NCBI GenBank assembly: GCA_025266875.1 | Contig: JALLLT010000002.1 | Location: forward strand, 496,001 to 560,000 | Direction: 5' to 3' | From: Fennellomyces sp. T-0311 | Lineage: Eukaryota > Mucoromycota > Mucoromycetes > Mucorales > Lichtheimiaceae | DNA length: 64,000 nucleotides | The notes under the pieces: model-generated | Databases searched by the model: none | What the model was told of the DNA's origin: nothing | Seen by the model: the letters and a program-made list of their open reading frames with translations, nothing else | Shown: one piece after another, positions 19,840-32,093 of the stretch | Layout of the letters: each line of letters opens with the position of its first letter | Position numbering within the stretch: position 1 is the first letter of the stretch | Position numbers and translations under genes: made by a program

Positions 19840-22800
19840 ATGTCGGACACAAGCGATATGGATATTTCGGAAAGTGATGAGGAGATGACCCTCATCTCTA
19901 CCAAGAAGGAGTACACTGCAGTCTTTGAGTCAGAATCGCTCGCAGTAACGCAGGACAGTGTGACGCTGGTTGCAACAGATCGGACCGGAGCATGGATGCA
20001 AAGCAACACTGCGCAGCAACAAGAGCAGCATAGCCGAGCAGGAGATGCAAGCAATTGGGACTATCAACGGAAACAGTACGACATGGAAGTGATGACATCT
20101 TCATATATGACATTCAACGGGCCGCTTGTTGAGGATCTCGAATTACCGTACCTGATCGATCTTGTGCATGATTCTGACGCTAGTAGCCGCGAAGGATCAG
20201 AGACTAGCAGCGAAATGATTGAGGATTTATACGGACCGTTTCCTAGTACTAAATCCGGCGGCGTGGCCATGTCACCGCGGGATTCGCCAGCGTTGAACTC
20301 ACCTCGACCGTCCGATAACCTGGTGTCGAAGCAGCTAGAAATACACAAACTGAAGGCTTTGATTGCAGAGCGGGAGAAGGCCAAGGCCAAGAAGCAAGAG
20401 CTTGAGCGACAGATTGTGCAACAGAACGAATCGTCAACACATCCTTTATCAGCACTGCCACCTACGACAGCAACATCAGCGCCAGTCACCACCGATTCCT
20501 TGCAAACCGAACAATCTGAGCTGAAACGATCTATCGATGCTATGAGCAAGAGAATCGACGAAAACAGCGCCCAGCTCGAGGCCGCTATGAACATGGACAA
20601 TGGAACTTCCGACGAAGACAGCGTTGCCAGCGACAACTCTGATACAGGAGACAGCCTGATCAGCTACTTCACCGCACCGCTGGCGTCGCCGGATGGCACC
20701 CCGCAGCCAGCGTCAGAAATCGATTTGCAGATAGAAGAGCTGCAGCAAGCAATTGAGGAGCACAACGCAAGATTGAAGCAGTTGGAAAAGGCAAGGAGTG
20801 AGGCCAAGCTGAAGGCGCTGGGGCTGCAGATTCGGATATCGGCGATGAAGAATCGAAAATCGAAGCAGTCGACAGCAAAAGCAGCGCCAACAGAGCACAC
20901 TGTCCCCAATGGAAAAGGCAAGCGCTCAGCTGGATACGACAATCAGCCTGCGGTGTATCCGCGTATGAAAGTGAACGGATACATGCCGCCCAGCGAACCG
21001 GAAAGCGAGCCACCGTTGTGCCAGCAAGACGAAGTAATCCGATCCCCCCCTCCTCCTGCTCCGTCTTACCATTCAACAAAGCGAGTCTCTGATGCGTCGC
21101 ACTACCCACATACCCATCCAATACGCTCTCAGCCTGCACCTCCTCCTCCTCCTTCCACATCTTCTCATACACCCGCTAAAAAAGTCTACACGCCATCACC
21201 ACCAACCGAGCACCAAGTCCATTCCATCGCAGATGCAATGAAGCTTGCCACATACCTCGCTGACGTCGAAGAGCTCATCAAGATCCGCTTCATGTCAGGC
21301 CCCAAATCTGAAACAGTTGCCACAACAGCAGCGTCACGGAGGCCGCCGCGACCGACACGCCTAGTAACTGTCGATGACTTCACACTAGCTTTGGACTCTG
21401 TTCTGTTGAGGAGAAACCAGAGTTCTGCGCAGAAGGTATATCTGGTATTCATCCTGCCCGTGCATGCATCACTCACATAGCGTTGTAGAACTCTGAAGCA
21501 CCGTCCCCGATTTCCCCGGTATCCCCTTCCACGTTTTCGCCATTACCACCATATAAGGTATAGCAGAAGCCATGCGTATGGACCGGGTATCTGATCACAT
21601 GCGCTTTCCTGTAGCAAGAGACAAATGAGAACAGCCTCGCTTTTGACAGTTTATTGTACAACATCCTTCAACGCAACGACCGTGCATTCCACACCCTTTC
21701 GTCCCCCGTACGCAATGCGCTTGAGAGCATCATCAGCAGCTTACCTGTAGATGTACGAGAAGTCCAGAGTTCAAATACCTGGGGCAACGTATCGTTTTCT
21801 GAGTCATGGGGGCTTGCCTTGGAGGCTGCTCAGGCTATCCCGGATTGCGAGCTGCTCTGGAGCTTAGCGGCGGAGATATCGCTTTATTACTACGGACCCG
21901 GTGATGAATTCGCGCAAGATATCGCGTATATTGAGAGTTCTGCACCACTAGCAGCGGATGTTCTATGGCAGAAGATCAGGGCATCAGGAAAGGAGCCAGC
22001 TACCATCGAGGGGGTGCTGAGCAACCTGAACAAGCGACGAGCAGCATCGCAAAACTCAGGTAGGTATGCGAAGAACCGATCCTGCAGCAACACTGATCCG
22101 TTTTTTGTGCAGCTGAAGCGAAGGCATTATCGGCCATCACGACTGAGATCATGATGCGCGTGCTGCGATTCTGCGGGCTGGAGTACGTGCTATATCTGTT
22201 ATCCGGATCACGCACAGCTTTGATCAGCAGCGACGCTGTGCAGTTATTCTCGCTGGAGACAGCATACGTGGAAGATCAGGACATTTACGGGGTGTGGATG
22301 ACAGTACTATACTACTTTCTTTTCCGCCAGATGCCCGACTCAATATGTCGCCATTGGTACGCCAGCCTGTTAACGAACGGGCGGCCGTCGACGAGCAAGC
22401 CAATGTTCACAATCGACTGGACGATGACTGCGGCACAAGGGCCTTTAACGCGACAGGAACAGCTGAGCTCACTCAACGTGCTTCTTTCGATGCTTCGGCA
22501 CTTCAGCAAGAAGGCACGCGGCAACGCAGCAAAACGGCCGCTGTTGATGGGAGTATGGCACACGCTTTTGAATCTCCTAACGCATTGCGAGTGCTACAAG
22601 CGGGCAGGCACACTAACGCTGCTGCGTAGCGGACTGGAGGTCGAGGCGCTTCAGCCAGAGATATTTGACATGGCAGCGTATCTGGAAACACAGATGGGCG
22701 ATCTGGCGGGGGCGACAACACGGCTGCAGTCCTACGCGGGGCGGCTGTCGATGAACCACAAGCTGCTCCTAGCATACCGTTCGGCACACAACATGAATCT

Positions 22801-23194
22801 TTCGGAAAGCAGCCCCCACGAGGATATGCACGAAGCAGCAAGACTGGTAGGCTTGCCGATGACTGGCGTGTTTGATTTGTCCAATGTATCCTTAGCACCG
22901 GGTAATGTACAAGTTGACTTTGTGCGTCGTTTATACCTCAGCGCGCTCGGGCTGGATTCAACGCTGCCGGTTCCTGTCAAGAGCGCCTTTAAGAGCAGCG
23001 TCATGCGCCACTCCGCCTTTGCTTGGATCAACCTTATGTTCCTTACACAGATCAGCATATGGTTATACTCCACACACGCCTTGCATGCCATGCTCGTGAG
23101 GCAGCTTGAGAATACCCGCGACTGGGCCATGGAGGCCGTCAAGTCCGATGAGGCAAAACTGTTAATATTCAAGTATGCAAGTGATTTACGATGA
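19840..23194 (+). CDS. Large coiled-coil protein, possibly Red1/ZFC3H1-like
   Basis: The N-terminal exon (19840 to about 21435) encodes an acidic start (MSDTSDMDISESDEE), Ser-rich low-complexity sequence, two coiled-coil stretches (about residues 168-195 and 290-340, e.g. EIHKLKALIAEREKAKAKK), and a Pro-rich region. A small Pro/Ser exon (NSEAPSPISPVSPST, about 21487-21555) and a further exon starting QETNENSLAFDSLLYN connect it in frame to a helical C-terminal half with Trp/Leu-spaced segments resembling HAT/TPR repeats. The overall order is reminiscent of Red1/ZFC3H1 nuclear RNA-decay scaffolds, but I see no CCCH-type zinc finger, so the family call is weak. Product of roughly 1,000 residues, ending 17 bp from the convergent mL50 gene. 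Confidence 0.8.
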
Positions 23195-23210
23195 AATAAA
23201 AGTAAAAAAT

Positions 23211-23857
23211 CTATTGTCGGAAAACGAGGTTGGGTGGTAACGTAGTGCTGTTGTCTTGGAAATACTGGCGGACCGAGCTGTTTGCCTGCGACGACGATTC
23301 CTCGGTGAAGTGTGCCAGCAGCTCGGCCCCCGACCGGATGTTGTTCAGCTCCCGGTTGGACACTTCCTTGCCCGTCTGCCTCATGCTCTCCTTGATGACC
23401 TGGAGTAGCTTGCCTGGTTACGAACGAGGTCGCTTTTCATTGTGTGCTTCGCATACCTTAAATTTGGTTTCTGCAGAGTCAAACTGGGCGTCTTTCCATG
23501 TCGATTCCGTCACTCCGGAAACGTTGTCAACCACGATCGTCTTCACTGCCTTTTGGATTTGTTCAACCGTTTGATCCGCATTCTGATCTCTCCACCTATG
23601 TATATTGATTAGCACATGGTCTGCTGGCTGCGCTGTGCTGTTTCTTACGATAATGACGTCTCCTCTTCCTCGTAATGCTTGACATTGAAAGCGACTGCTG
23701 GCTTAGCGGCTTCTGTGGGCGCTGGAGTAGGAGGCACGACTGCCTTCTTGGCCCATGGGTTGAATCGGCTGAAGCCGCCAGTTGCAGCTGAGCGAGTGGA
23801 GGTGTGGAGAGTTCGTGTAGAGGAGCGGATGGTTCGAGTAAATGCAGATCGGAGCAT
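23211..23857 (-). CDS. Mitochondrial large-subunit ribosomal protein mL50
   Basis: The N-terminus MLRSAFTRTIRSSTRTLHTS is basic, Ser/Thr-rich and lacks acidic residues, a good mitochondrial presequence. Three exons: the first ends at EEETSLS, the second runs DQNADQTVEQIQKAVKTIV to ETKFK, and the third has KESMRQTGKEVSNRELNNI and ends LPPNLVFRQ. The pattern of KFK, then a conserved N-x-x-L-N-x-I block and a closing LPPNL fits the Ribosomal_L50 family. The Met at 23857 is chosen because it starts the targeting peptide. Convergent with the preceding large gene, with 16 bp between stops. The family call is from pattern, not alignment. Confidence 0.75.
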
Positions 23858-24080
23858 GTTGTATTTGTGAAGTGAAAAAAGGACTCTCAAGATGACTGCC
23901 CCTGCCAATCGAATTTTTCGTCTCGGTTGCGGCGGGATTATAAACATCCGCGCGTCAGAGCAAATAAACAAGGGTTGTGGTACATGTTTTCGATTAAGAA
24001 CCATTTGGCATTTGGTACTGCGGGTTCAGGCACGGTTGTCACAGCAACTAGTGCATAGATTTTCAGATCCCCTTGGACTT

Positions 24081-26791
24081 TCAACGGCGAAGCCGCAACA
24101 GAAATGCATTTTTACTAAAAACGCTATCTGGTGGGAGGTATTTGTCGTAAAAGTCTACAATAAACTCTTCGGGTTTGAATCCAAACTTCTGGTACAGGAT
24201 CATCGCACTGTTGTTTGCGGACACATGAAGCGTGATATCCTTGCTTATTGCAGTCTAGTGGCAGTCAACGCATTAGCCTTCCATGTCTTGCGCCCACGCC
24301 CAATACACATAATACCTGAAATAGATGGTACAGCATGAATCTACAGACACAGCACCCTTTGTTAGCACCTTCACTACATTATTATGCATATTGGCCCCAC
24401 TTACTGGCCAACACCTGATTTGTCCCAGCCCGGTAGAACTGCAATATATGTGATATACGCATCGGGTGTCATGAACGCGCACCCAATCACCGACTGCTTG
24501 TATAGAGCAACAATGCTGAACTCAGGAAACAGCAGTGATTCAGACACATCAATACCTTCCCAAAAGCAACGCCGAAGCATGATGTTGGCTTGCTCTAAAT
24601 GCTGTGGCTGAAAGTACACATAGTCGATGCTAGCCGTGTATTCGCTGACCAGCGGATGCCGTTGTGGTTTACCACCACATGCTACAATCTCATGCAGTAG
24701 TTGCATCATCGCCGGCCTACTCTGAAAATCACGTCGAATAAAAGGCCGCAGCTTACGACCGTTCCACGACGATAACCAGGGCTTATTCCTGGTAACCGTG
24801 CTATCCTGGCGGATTGATCCGTATAACCGGTGGGCAAACGAGCTTCTATACGGTGTATGTACAATTCTCTCAAATTGTTTGGACTCTTCGTTCTCCTTGT
24901 CCTGTGCTTGATCACCCACGACATCGTCTACTTTTACGCCTTGTTTTGACATTGGAGAAAGCTCTGAGCGTGACCGTAGTTGCCGAGAAACGTATGTGTC
25001 TATATCAAACAGCTTCAGACCAAGGTTACGCTTCAGCTACAACAATTACAGTGTTAGATTCGCCTTGTATCCATGTTGCTGCAGGTAGCTAACCCTTCGA
25101 ACTGCGAGCTTCCTCTGATAACGCAGTGCTGGTGCTGGTAACTTCTTTGTGGCGTTCTCCAACTTTTGCAACAGCTGCCACTCTTCTTGCTGAGACAAAT
25201 ATAAAGATTGAGACGGTTTACTTGCGGGCGCCTCGCTTGTCTCGTCGTCGGCTTTCTCCTATCATTGAGAGACAGTTAAGATAATGGACGCTTCATATTT
25301 TAGCAGCAGCATACGTACGATATCTTCTGATGCGTTTAATTCAATAGCAGCACCTTTGCTCGGGTTAGTTTCGGGAGCGGGTACGGGATCCTTGACATTG
25401 TTAGGCTCAACGGGCGCTTCACTGTGCGAACGCCCAGCGTTTAGTGCAGTTTGATTAGTTTCAGACTTTTCCGATGGTTTCTGGGCAACAACGTTCGGAG
25501 CGCTCTGACAACACGGTAAGCATTTTGCATTTGTTTCACTTTCTCAAACGCTGTTGACGTACCACAGGATCATCGTCACCAAACAACTCATCCTCTGATG
25601 ACAGTTCCGACAGTGAACTCATGTTGAAGATCTCATCTTCCTATTAATAACCCCAGTGTTAAAAGAGAAGAACATTCGAGACACCCATACGGTAAATTAC
25701 CTCTTTGAGTGGCACTTCAAGTTCATCAGATGCCTTTTGCTCCTTCCGCCGGCCCTTCTTGACCAACTTTGGTTTCTTTTCTACCACTTGCTCTCCTTCA
25801 ACGTCGAACTTGGCTTTTTTAGTCGCTTTATTGTATTTTGCTGGTTCAGTGTCTGAACGTGATCGCTTTTGAGAAGACTTGGGAGCCGCCTTTACTTTGC
25901 TTGTTCGAGCTTTATCTACGCGCTAAGTGAGCGAACCTGGATCGAACAAGAGAGTCATACACACCTTTACTTGGCGGCTGCTGCTCGTGTAATGACCACC
26001 AAGCTATGACGCATAATGTTAAGTAACAATCGTGCACAATGGCACACATACATACCGCTTTGATGGAATATTTCGTAGCCTGACTTGAAGATGGTGCTGT
26101 GTGTTGAAAGTACGCTCGCGATCGTATTATGCCACGTTACAGATCCTGTGATTCAGGGTATAAGAAGCCAAGTTTCCAATAACTACATGTACTTACTTTT
26201 CTTCCCGGGCACAAGGTAGTCCCAGTAGTCATCGATGAAAGTACATATGTCGTCCTTCCATCGAAAATACTTTTGGCCTTTTTGGTCCGCAGGTTTGTCT
26301 TTGTCTCGCATGTCCTGTCGCTGCATGAGGTTGTATATTACCAAGTGAACAACAGCTACCCAGCTCATACTGTGACGAATGTATTCCTCCACGCCTTGCG
26401 TGCACACACTGCATCGAAAGCTGAGGAAGTTGTCACCAAACAAGAGTGGTTTTGGCAAGCACTTTATGCATTCTATTTCGACACGGCGATCGTTAGTAAT
26501 CACGGATCAAGGCGTGATTTCGCCTGTGTACCAGCGTGAAATAGCTGCCGGCAAGACTCGCAGCGAGTCATTGGTTTATCTCTGTAGCAATCAGTAATGG
26601 TGAGCAACGTCGTCGTCTTCTTCTTCAGATCAAACATACTCTGTGAAAGCTTCACCACAGTAGCAGTACATATTTTCTTTGTTGCGCGAATGCTCCTTGT
26701 CGATCCATGTCAAATTATCAAGCTATGACAAGCGTCAGCTGGAGAGCGTCAGCCATCGGAATCAATGACTCACCTTGTACGGAAACTTCAT
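24081..26791 (-). CDS. KAT14/CSRP2BP-like protein: PHD finger plus GNAT acetyltransferase
   Basis: At least eight exons. The first three build a PHD-like finger: MYCYCGEAF, RCESCRQLFHAECIKCLP and FRCSVC give the C4HC3 order. Next come HSMSWVAVVHLVIYNL and YFRWKDDICTFIDDYW, then WHNTIASVLSTHSTIFKSGY, which parallel the N-terminal region of animal KAT14. A Lys/Ser-rich acidic linker (about 25200-25950) follows. The C-terminal GNAT domain has FSIVALYKQSVIGCAFMTPD, then AYITYIAVLPGW, DITLHVSANNSAMILYQKFG and FIVDFYDKYLPPDS, ending FLLRLRR as in KAT14. In animals this protein is a subunit of the ATAC histone acetyltransferase complex. Linker exon limits are approximate; the two ends are well supported. 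Confidence 0.82.
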
Positions 26792-27442
26792 TCTGCCAAA
26801 TTTAGAATAAGGTGGAAGAAATAATTCAATTTCACTTTATTCAAACCCGAAGAAAGGCTTGCTCAGAGCTTAATAAAACTCGACTTGTCAGCAGATACAT
26901 CCATAGAGGGTAGACGGGGTCTTCTGCAGCGGTGCGCATGGTAGTCGCATAGCACTAGTTCGTAACCATGGAGGTTTCCTTGGTAGCACCCGCACCCTTC
27001 AGCCTGCAACGATGCTTTGCTCGGAATAAACGGAAACGACGGGAATCTAGCAAGCGCAGGCTACAGGTTTGGCTCGGATGAGATGCGCAGCACGAATGCA
27101 CGACGTAAATGTGGCGAAGTGGAGACAGCCAATCAGAGATTTTCAGGTGGATACGGTACCACATTTTTTGCAACACAGCTGAATCATAACCAACAGGGAA
27201 CAGGTGGTGGGGGTTTCTCCTCTCTCTTTCTCTCTCTCTTTTTTAACTTCACTCCCCCTCTCTTTGCCCGCAAGTGTACAGGCAAGGAAGGCAAAGACAG
27301 AGCTACTACTTATCTCCAAGAACGCGAGTGATAAGCAGGATACTATCGCTTGTGTTTGCTTGAATCCAAGTTTCGTCCCCACACGCTAGCGCAACCATTC
27401 CTCCCCAAAGAGCCGTGATCTCTTCTACTCTTCATCATCAGA
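26792..27442. other. Divergent promoter region with CT-rich tract
   Basis: Between the KAT14-like start and the next plus-strand gene. 27210-27272 is a pyrimidine tract (CTCTCTTTCTCTCTCTC and similar), common in fungal core promoters just upstream of transcription starts. A short plus frame beginning at 26968 (MEVSLVAPAPFSLQRCFARN, followed by basic residues) could be an upstream exon, but I could not connect it. Confidence 0.5.
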
Positions 27443-27595
27443 ATGACTACAAGCTTTGCTTACCAAAACAAGACTATTTCCTGGGCTCACGGAAACCAGG
27501 TGTTGGACTCCATGGCACCGATGGGTCCGACGCACATGCGCCACACTGCGAGGAAGCCGTGTTTTATCGTTGCCTGCCCGGAACGACCACCATGA
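27443..27595 (+). CDS. 50-codon upstream ORF overlapping the next start (ATGA)
   Basis: First ATG after the CT-rich tract. It encodes 50 residues starting MTTSFAYQNKTISWAHGNQ and stops at TGA (27593-27595), which overlaps the ATG of the longer frame at 27592 (ATGA). It could be a regulatory upstream ORF, a first exon of an unresolved splice form, or chance. I do not recognise the peptide. Confidence 0.4.
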   Translation: MTTSFAYQNKTISWAHGNQVLDSMAPMGPTHMRHTARKPCFIVACPERPP

Positions 27596-28035
27596 GCTCT
27601 CCCGTGCTTCCCTCCACTCAACGCATCGACCCAACTACTCACAGACAATCTTACCTGGACGCCTCCCTTCCACCCATACAACGACAACCACTGCCCTCTC
27701 TCGCTGGCAAAGAACCTCACCGTCGCCAGCACCAGCGCTTCCGACCTTATCACCAGAGCCCGCGTTACATCCACTTGCCCCACCCAGAAGAACTGCACCC
27801 CAGAAACACAACCAAACTCCCAAGCAGCAGCAAAGTAAAGGAGCCGGACAAGCTCGACTTGTTTGCCAGCATCCCCGAACCCTCGGCGTGGTCTTCGTCG
27901 TCGCTGGAAACAGACTTCCGCGAGACTATTTGTGATGACGACACCATTTTTAGCGAATTTGCGCAACTCACTGACTCTTCCTTTTCGGAATTCCCTTCCA
28001 GCGATCCTGGCGACGACTTTGTATTGTTTCCATAG
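27592..28035 (+). CDS. Unrecognised Pro/His/Ser-rich protein with acidic C-terminus
   Basis: 148 residues from an ATG in excellent context (CCACCATGAG). The frame stays open upstream to about 27415, but the good context and the CT-rich promoter favour 27592. The N-terminal two thirds are Pro-, His-, Arg- and Ser-rich without recognisable fold. The last 50 residues are acidic with spaced aromatics (DTIFSEFAQLTDSSFSEFPS), reminiscent of transactivation or adaptor-binding segments. Function unknown. It may be controlled by the overlapping short frame before it. Confidence 0.55.
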   Translation: MSSPVLPSTQRIDPTTHRQSYLDASLPPIQRQPLPSLAGKEPHRRQHQRFRPYHQSPRYIHLPHPEELHPRNTTKLPSSSKVKEPDKLDLFASIPEPSAWSSSSLETDFRETICDDDTIFSEFAQLTDSSFSEFPSSDPGDDFVLFP

Positions 28036-28107
28036 TGATACTATATAGTTCTATTCTTTTCTTTCTGTTCTTGTTCTCCTTTCCTCTTCTTCTCTTGAAT
28101 ATACACA

Positions 28108-28817
28108 TTAAACAGTTTTAACCAGTGCTTTGATGCTGTCTACTTTGTCCAGAAGCGCCTGGCACTGCCGCACCCCTTCCTTGCGCTGCTGCCGGGCCTT
28201 CTCGAACTCCACTCCGCACACAACCTTGTCAAAGTCGAACAGAATCTGCATCAGCTGCTCGTTCAAGTACACGCCGTATTCTACGAGCTTCTGCTGCTCT
28301 TTCGGCTGCTTGGGTGCTGTCTTTGATACAAACTCCTTCACACGCCTCTCGTACGATTCGATGTCAGGCACAATCTTCTCGTTCAGCTTTTTGGTTGTCT
28401 CAGAGATCTGTGCGAGCAGCTGGCCTTCTGCCGCTCCAGGCACTTCATCTGCCTATTGCTGTGTGTCAGCGCCTGTTTGCCTTTTTTGCCTTTTAGCACG
28501 TATACCTTGGCTGGCGCTGCCATAAGGATCAACTTGGACCCATCCCTGACGCCGTAGGTGCTTACACGCTGCTCGTTATTCTTCATAACAGCTATGCAGA
28601 GGAAAACAGTTCCATGAGTAGCCCGAACATAACCTGATTGGTGAAGACAAGAGCTGATCTTACCTCCGTAAGCCATCAGCTTCATTCTCGCCGGATCCAC
28701 ATGGGTGCTCTCGTAGCATTTGTCCTTTAGATCCTTCACTGTTGCAGTTTCGAGTTGCTCTTGACTGAATTCCAGCTGAAATCGCTTTCCTGCCCACTTT
28801 ACTTCTACCTGCGGCAT
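28108..28817 (-). CDS. BAG-domain Hsp70 co-chaperone with ubiquitin-like domain
   Basis: BAG proteins release nucleotide from Hsp70 and link it to other factors. The N-terminal ubiquitin-like domain runs from MPQVEVKWAGKRFQLEF to GVRDGSKLILMAAP. The C-terminal BAG domain includes KLNEKIVPDIESYERRV, LNEQLMQILFDFDKVVC and a final CQALLDKVDSIKALV helix. Two introns: one after MAYGG (GTAAGATCAGC to TGCATAG, resumed as AVMKNNEQ), one directly after MAAPAK (54 nt), which removes a Lys-rich run and resumes with ADEVPGAAEG. About 195 residues, like fission yeast Bag101/102. Convergent with the plus-strand gene ending at 28035. Confidence 0.87.
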
Positions 28818-28868
28818 CGTAACGAAGAAAAAATCGCGAAAATGGGAAGCTATCCTGCAATAAAAATG

Positions 28869-29189
28869 TCACTTTTTATATTCATTCACTGACTTCAACG
28901 GAAACTTGCACCGCTTGCAAAACCCAACCTTTTGCTGATACCCACATTGATCGAATTCATGCACCACCTCGCATTTCTTCTCGTACCATAACAGTGAGCC
29001 TACAGCCTCCTGAGATTGGTCGCTTCCAATTTAGATAGCAGATATGTGCTAGTCTGATGGGGCTATAAACCGCCCTGGCAACTGATTGATTGAATGAGCA
29101 TCGCAGTAACAAGAGCGAGACTTTACAGCTGCACGAGGCACGACGGCATCCTGACTTCTACGCAACTGGGCATTGTAGCCACACTGCAT
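28869..29189 (-). CDS. Small Cys/His-rich protein, unrecognised
   Basis: Two minus-strand segments look protein-like. The 5' one reads MQCGYNAQLRRSQDAVVPRA and then SRSCYCDAH; the 3' one reads LLWYEKKCEVVHEFDQCGYQ followed by GFCKRCKFPLKSVNEYKK and a stop at 28869. The spaced Cys and His suggest a zinc-binding fold; the first half is slightly like the C3Hc3H finger of chromatin subunits. A short intron must lie between them (about 28990-29090), but no GT-AG pair I tried keeps the frame, so the model, including the start, is provisional. Confidence 0.35.
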
Positions 29190-29370
29190 CAATGGAATTT
29201 CGTAGTGAATAGGATATGTACAGGTTTAGATACAGTCGATGTCACTTTATTGCTTGCAGCGTTCGACCGGCAGTAAGCAGTACATATACATATGGCACGA
29301 GGGACTTTTGCTATCTCATTTAAAAACTTCTATCTGTCGTACCAAATTCAAGTTTCTTTCGAAGAGCGCA

Positions 29371-32093
29371 ATGTCAAAGACGGTTGAAAGTCATGTGCCA
29401 ACCGATCCTGGAGAATTATCCTGCGCATCGTCACCGCCATTCATGCTTTTCAATGGTGGGGCTTTATATACCACAAAACTTGCAAGATTAAGCAACGGCC
29501 GAAAACATATTGCTTCCATTCGCCTCTTTGATCAGGCACCACAACGATCTGTACGCAAGCGATTCAGACGACGGCCGAACAGCAGGGCTACAGACCAGAC
29601 GCCTGCTGTCAAAATAGTACTCAACCCAGATCGCAAGGAAGTAGAGCACGTATATGTTCCTTCTGCACTCGCAAAACACCTAAAGGAGCACCAGGTACTT
29701 TCATTGACACTGCCACACGAACCGAATTTGTAACTCTGCCTAGATCGAGGGCGTGCGGTTCATGTGGCGGCATATCATCGAACAAAACCAAGGCTGCGTC
29801 CTTGCACACTCTATGGGACTAGGCAAGTCATTGCAAACGGTCACTTTTGTTGCGACGCTTCTAGATGCAATATCGAAAAATTACTCAACTGTACCACACT
29901 CGCTGAAGGTTTATCGAACAGTGAATATATGATAAAGCGACAATTGCTCACTAGTTTGTCTTTTTGTAGTCCAAGCGGATATTACTCGTGGCACCTCTGA
30001 CTACCCTGAGCCACTGGGTATTTGAATTTGATAAATGGGCTCAGGGGGCTGCGGGAAACATATACAATTATGCAGGTATGCTCCTTTATCCACTATCATG
30101 TCACAGCTAATATACTAGCAACACAGACACTGCAGCGACATCCGCTCCATCGCGTATAAAGTACTTGAAGCACTGGTACCAAGATGGCGGGGTGTTATTG
30201 ATGAGCTATGAGCAGTATCGCAATTTAGTATTCAAAGATACGGATGATCAGCAAATACTACACACCATGCTAGTAAACCCTGGCCCTTCCCTGGTGATAA
30301 CGGACGAGGCTCACCGCATCAAAAACAGTACATCTCTGGTAGCACTTGCCATGAAGCAAGTAAATACCCGCGCGCGAATATGTCTATCGGGCTCTCCACT
30401 TCAAAACAATCTTCGCGAGTTCTACTGCGTGCTAGACTTTGCCTGCCCAGGATACCTGCCTCCTGAAGACGAGTTTCGATATATGTATATGACGCCGATT
30501 CAAAACATATTCGCGGATTCCTCGCCCAGCGACATATATATTGCCAAAAAGCAACTGTTGAAGCTTCAGCTTCTAACTGCAGATGTTGTTCTTCGGTATG
30601 TGTGCACATCAGCCATGTGGAACGAAACGAGAAGCTAAATAGCTGCAGACGCGACGCAACGCTTTTGTCGAAGGAGCTTCCTCGTAAAACTGAATACTAT
30701 GTTGCGTGCAAACTCACATCCATGCAATATGAAGTATACAACGCGCTGCTGGAATATTTTAGACAATCAGACATGCGGGAAAGTGCCTTAATCAACCTAT
30801 TACTTTTGCGTGCAGTGTGTAATCATCCGTCCATATTGAACCAGGTTTGTAACAATTCTGCTAACCGGATGCATCTCTTAATGTTTGTGTTATAGATGAC
30901 TTTGGAGCGCCAAGCAAGACAGATGGAACAAACGCAGAAGAATCCGTCCATCGAAGAGTCCGACATCCCACTTGACGAAGAGATGATGGAGCTTACTGCA
31001 CTCAAGAACAAGCAGCTGGTGGCCTTACCACAAAAATTATGCGGCCCGATATCATCAGGTACTTTACAATCCGCTGTACTCCATTACGTTGACTCTTCTT
31101 GAGGATAGATAGCAGCGATGTAGGAGACTCGTGCAAGATGAGTTTGGTTATCGCGATAGCCTTGAAATGCCGAGATATCTGTGACAAACTCATTATCGTT
31201 TCTCACAGCATCCTGTGCTTGGGTAATTCAAGGCAACTTATGAAAGTCTAACAATGTCAATACTAATTTCTGAATCATATTTGCAGATTATCTGGAGAAC
31301 TTACTCGCTACGCTTCAATTTGCGACCGTTCGGCTGGATGGGAGTACACCACACGCGGTTAGTGGGGCATGTGTGTAGCAGTTCAAACTCTGACGTGGGT
31401 ACTTTAGGAGCGGCATACTATCATCGACACATTTAACACGGACGCCACAAAACACATCATGTTGCTTTCGGCACGGGTAATTACTAAACTCAAACAATGG
31501 TCACGTATAGCTCACATGTACATGGTAAGGCTGGTTCCTTGGGCGTCAATATTACGGGCGCAAACAGGATGATTATCTGCGACTCGGATTGGAATCCTCA
31601 ACACGATGAGCAAAGCGTTGGGCGGGTTTACCGTTATGGACAGACCAAGGATGTCTTTATCTACCGGCTGCACACATACACAACGATTGAGCACAGGTTG
31701 TTATACCAAAGCATACACAAACGTGGTTTGGCAAGGTGAGATCGCAATAACGATGCAGGTGACGCAAAAGTACTCATCAGGTCACCATCATGCAGTCGAG
31801 TAATTGATAACGAACAGCTGTCAGCTCAAGACAAGCGTGAGATGCGCAAGTACTACGCGGTACCGATTCAGTACCCTGAGACACAGATCCCGAATGTCAC
31901 GGATGCAGTTTTACAGCAAACAATGGAAGAGCAGGCCGACGGTGTTGTGGATGCAGCCTTAAAAGAGTCACTCGACCAGGGGGATATGCTGCCACAGATC
32001 GAATTGGAAAAGGAAGATATTGAAAAGGTCAGAAGAGAGGTATTAGGATACAAACAGAGATACATCTTACAAAGGCAACAAGCAAATAATTGA
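29371..32093 (+). CDS. SNF2-family DNA-dependent ATPase, ARIP4/ATRX-like
   Basis: A nuclear ATP-driven chromatin remodeller or translocase. After a basic N-terminus comes [18 protein letters not shown] and the Walker A motif in [18 protein letters not shown], the arrangement typical of the ATRX/ARIP4 (RAD54L2) branch. Motif Ia/[18 protein letters not shown] and [14 protein letters not shown] (DEAH). Motif [22 protein letters not shown]. The C-terminal lobe has [11 protein letters not shown], then [18 protein letters not shown] and [19 protein letters not shown] (motifs V and VI). About ten short introns interrupt it; those I checked keep the frame, so the gene appears intact. It ends with an acidic helical tail. 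No reader domain was seen. Confidence 0.87.

Noticed and set aside
20064..20942. Long antisense frames (up to 190 codons) across the large coiled-coil gene
   Set aside because: They are antisense shadows of the plus-strand exon, which has the coherent low-complexity and coiled-coil composition and clean splice joints.
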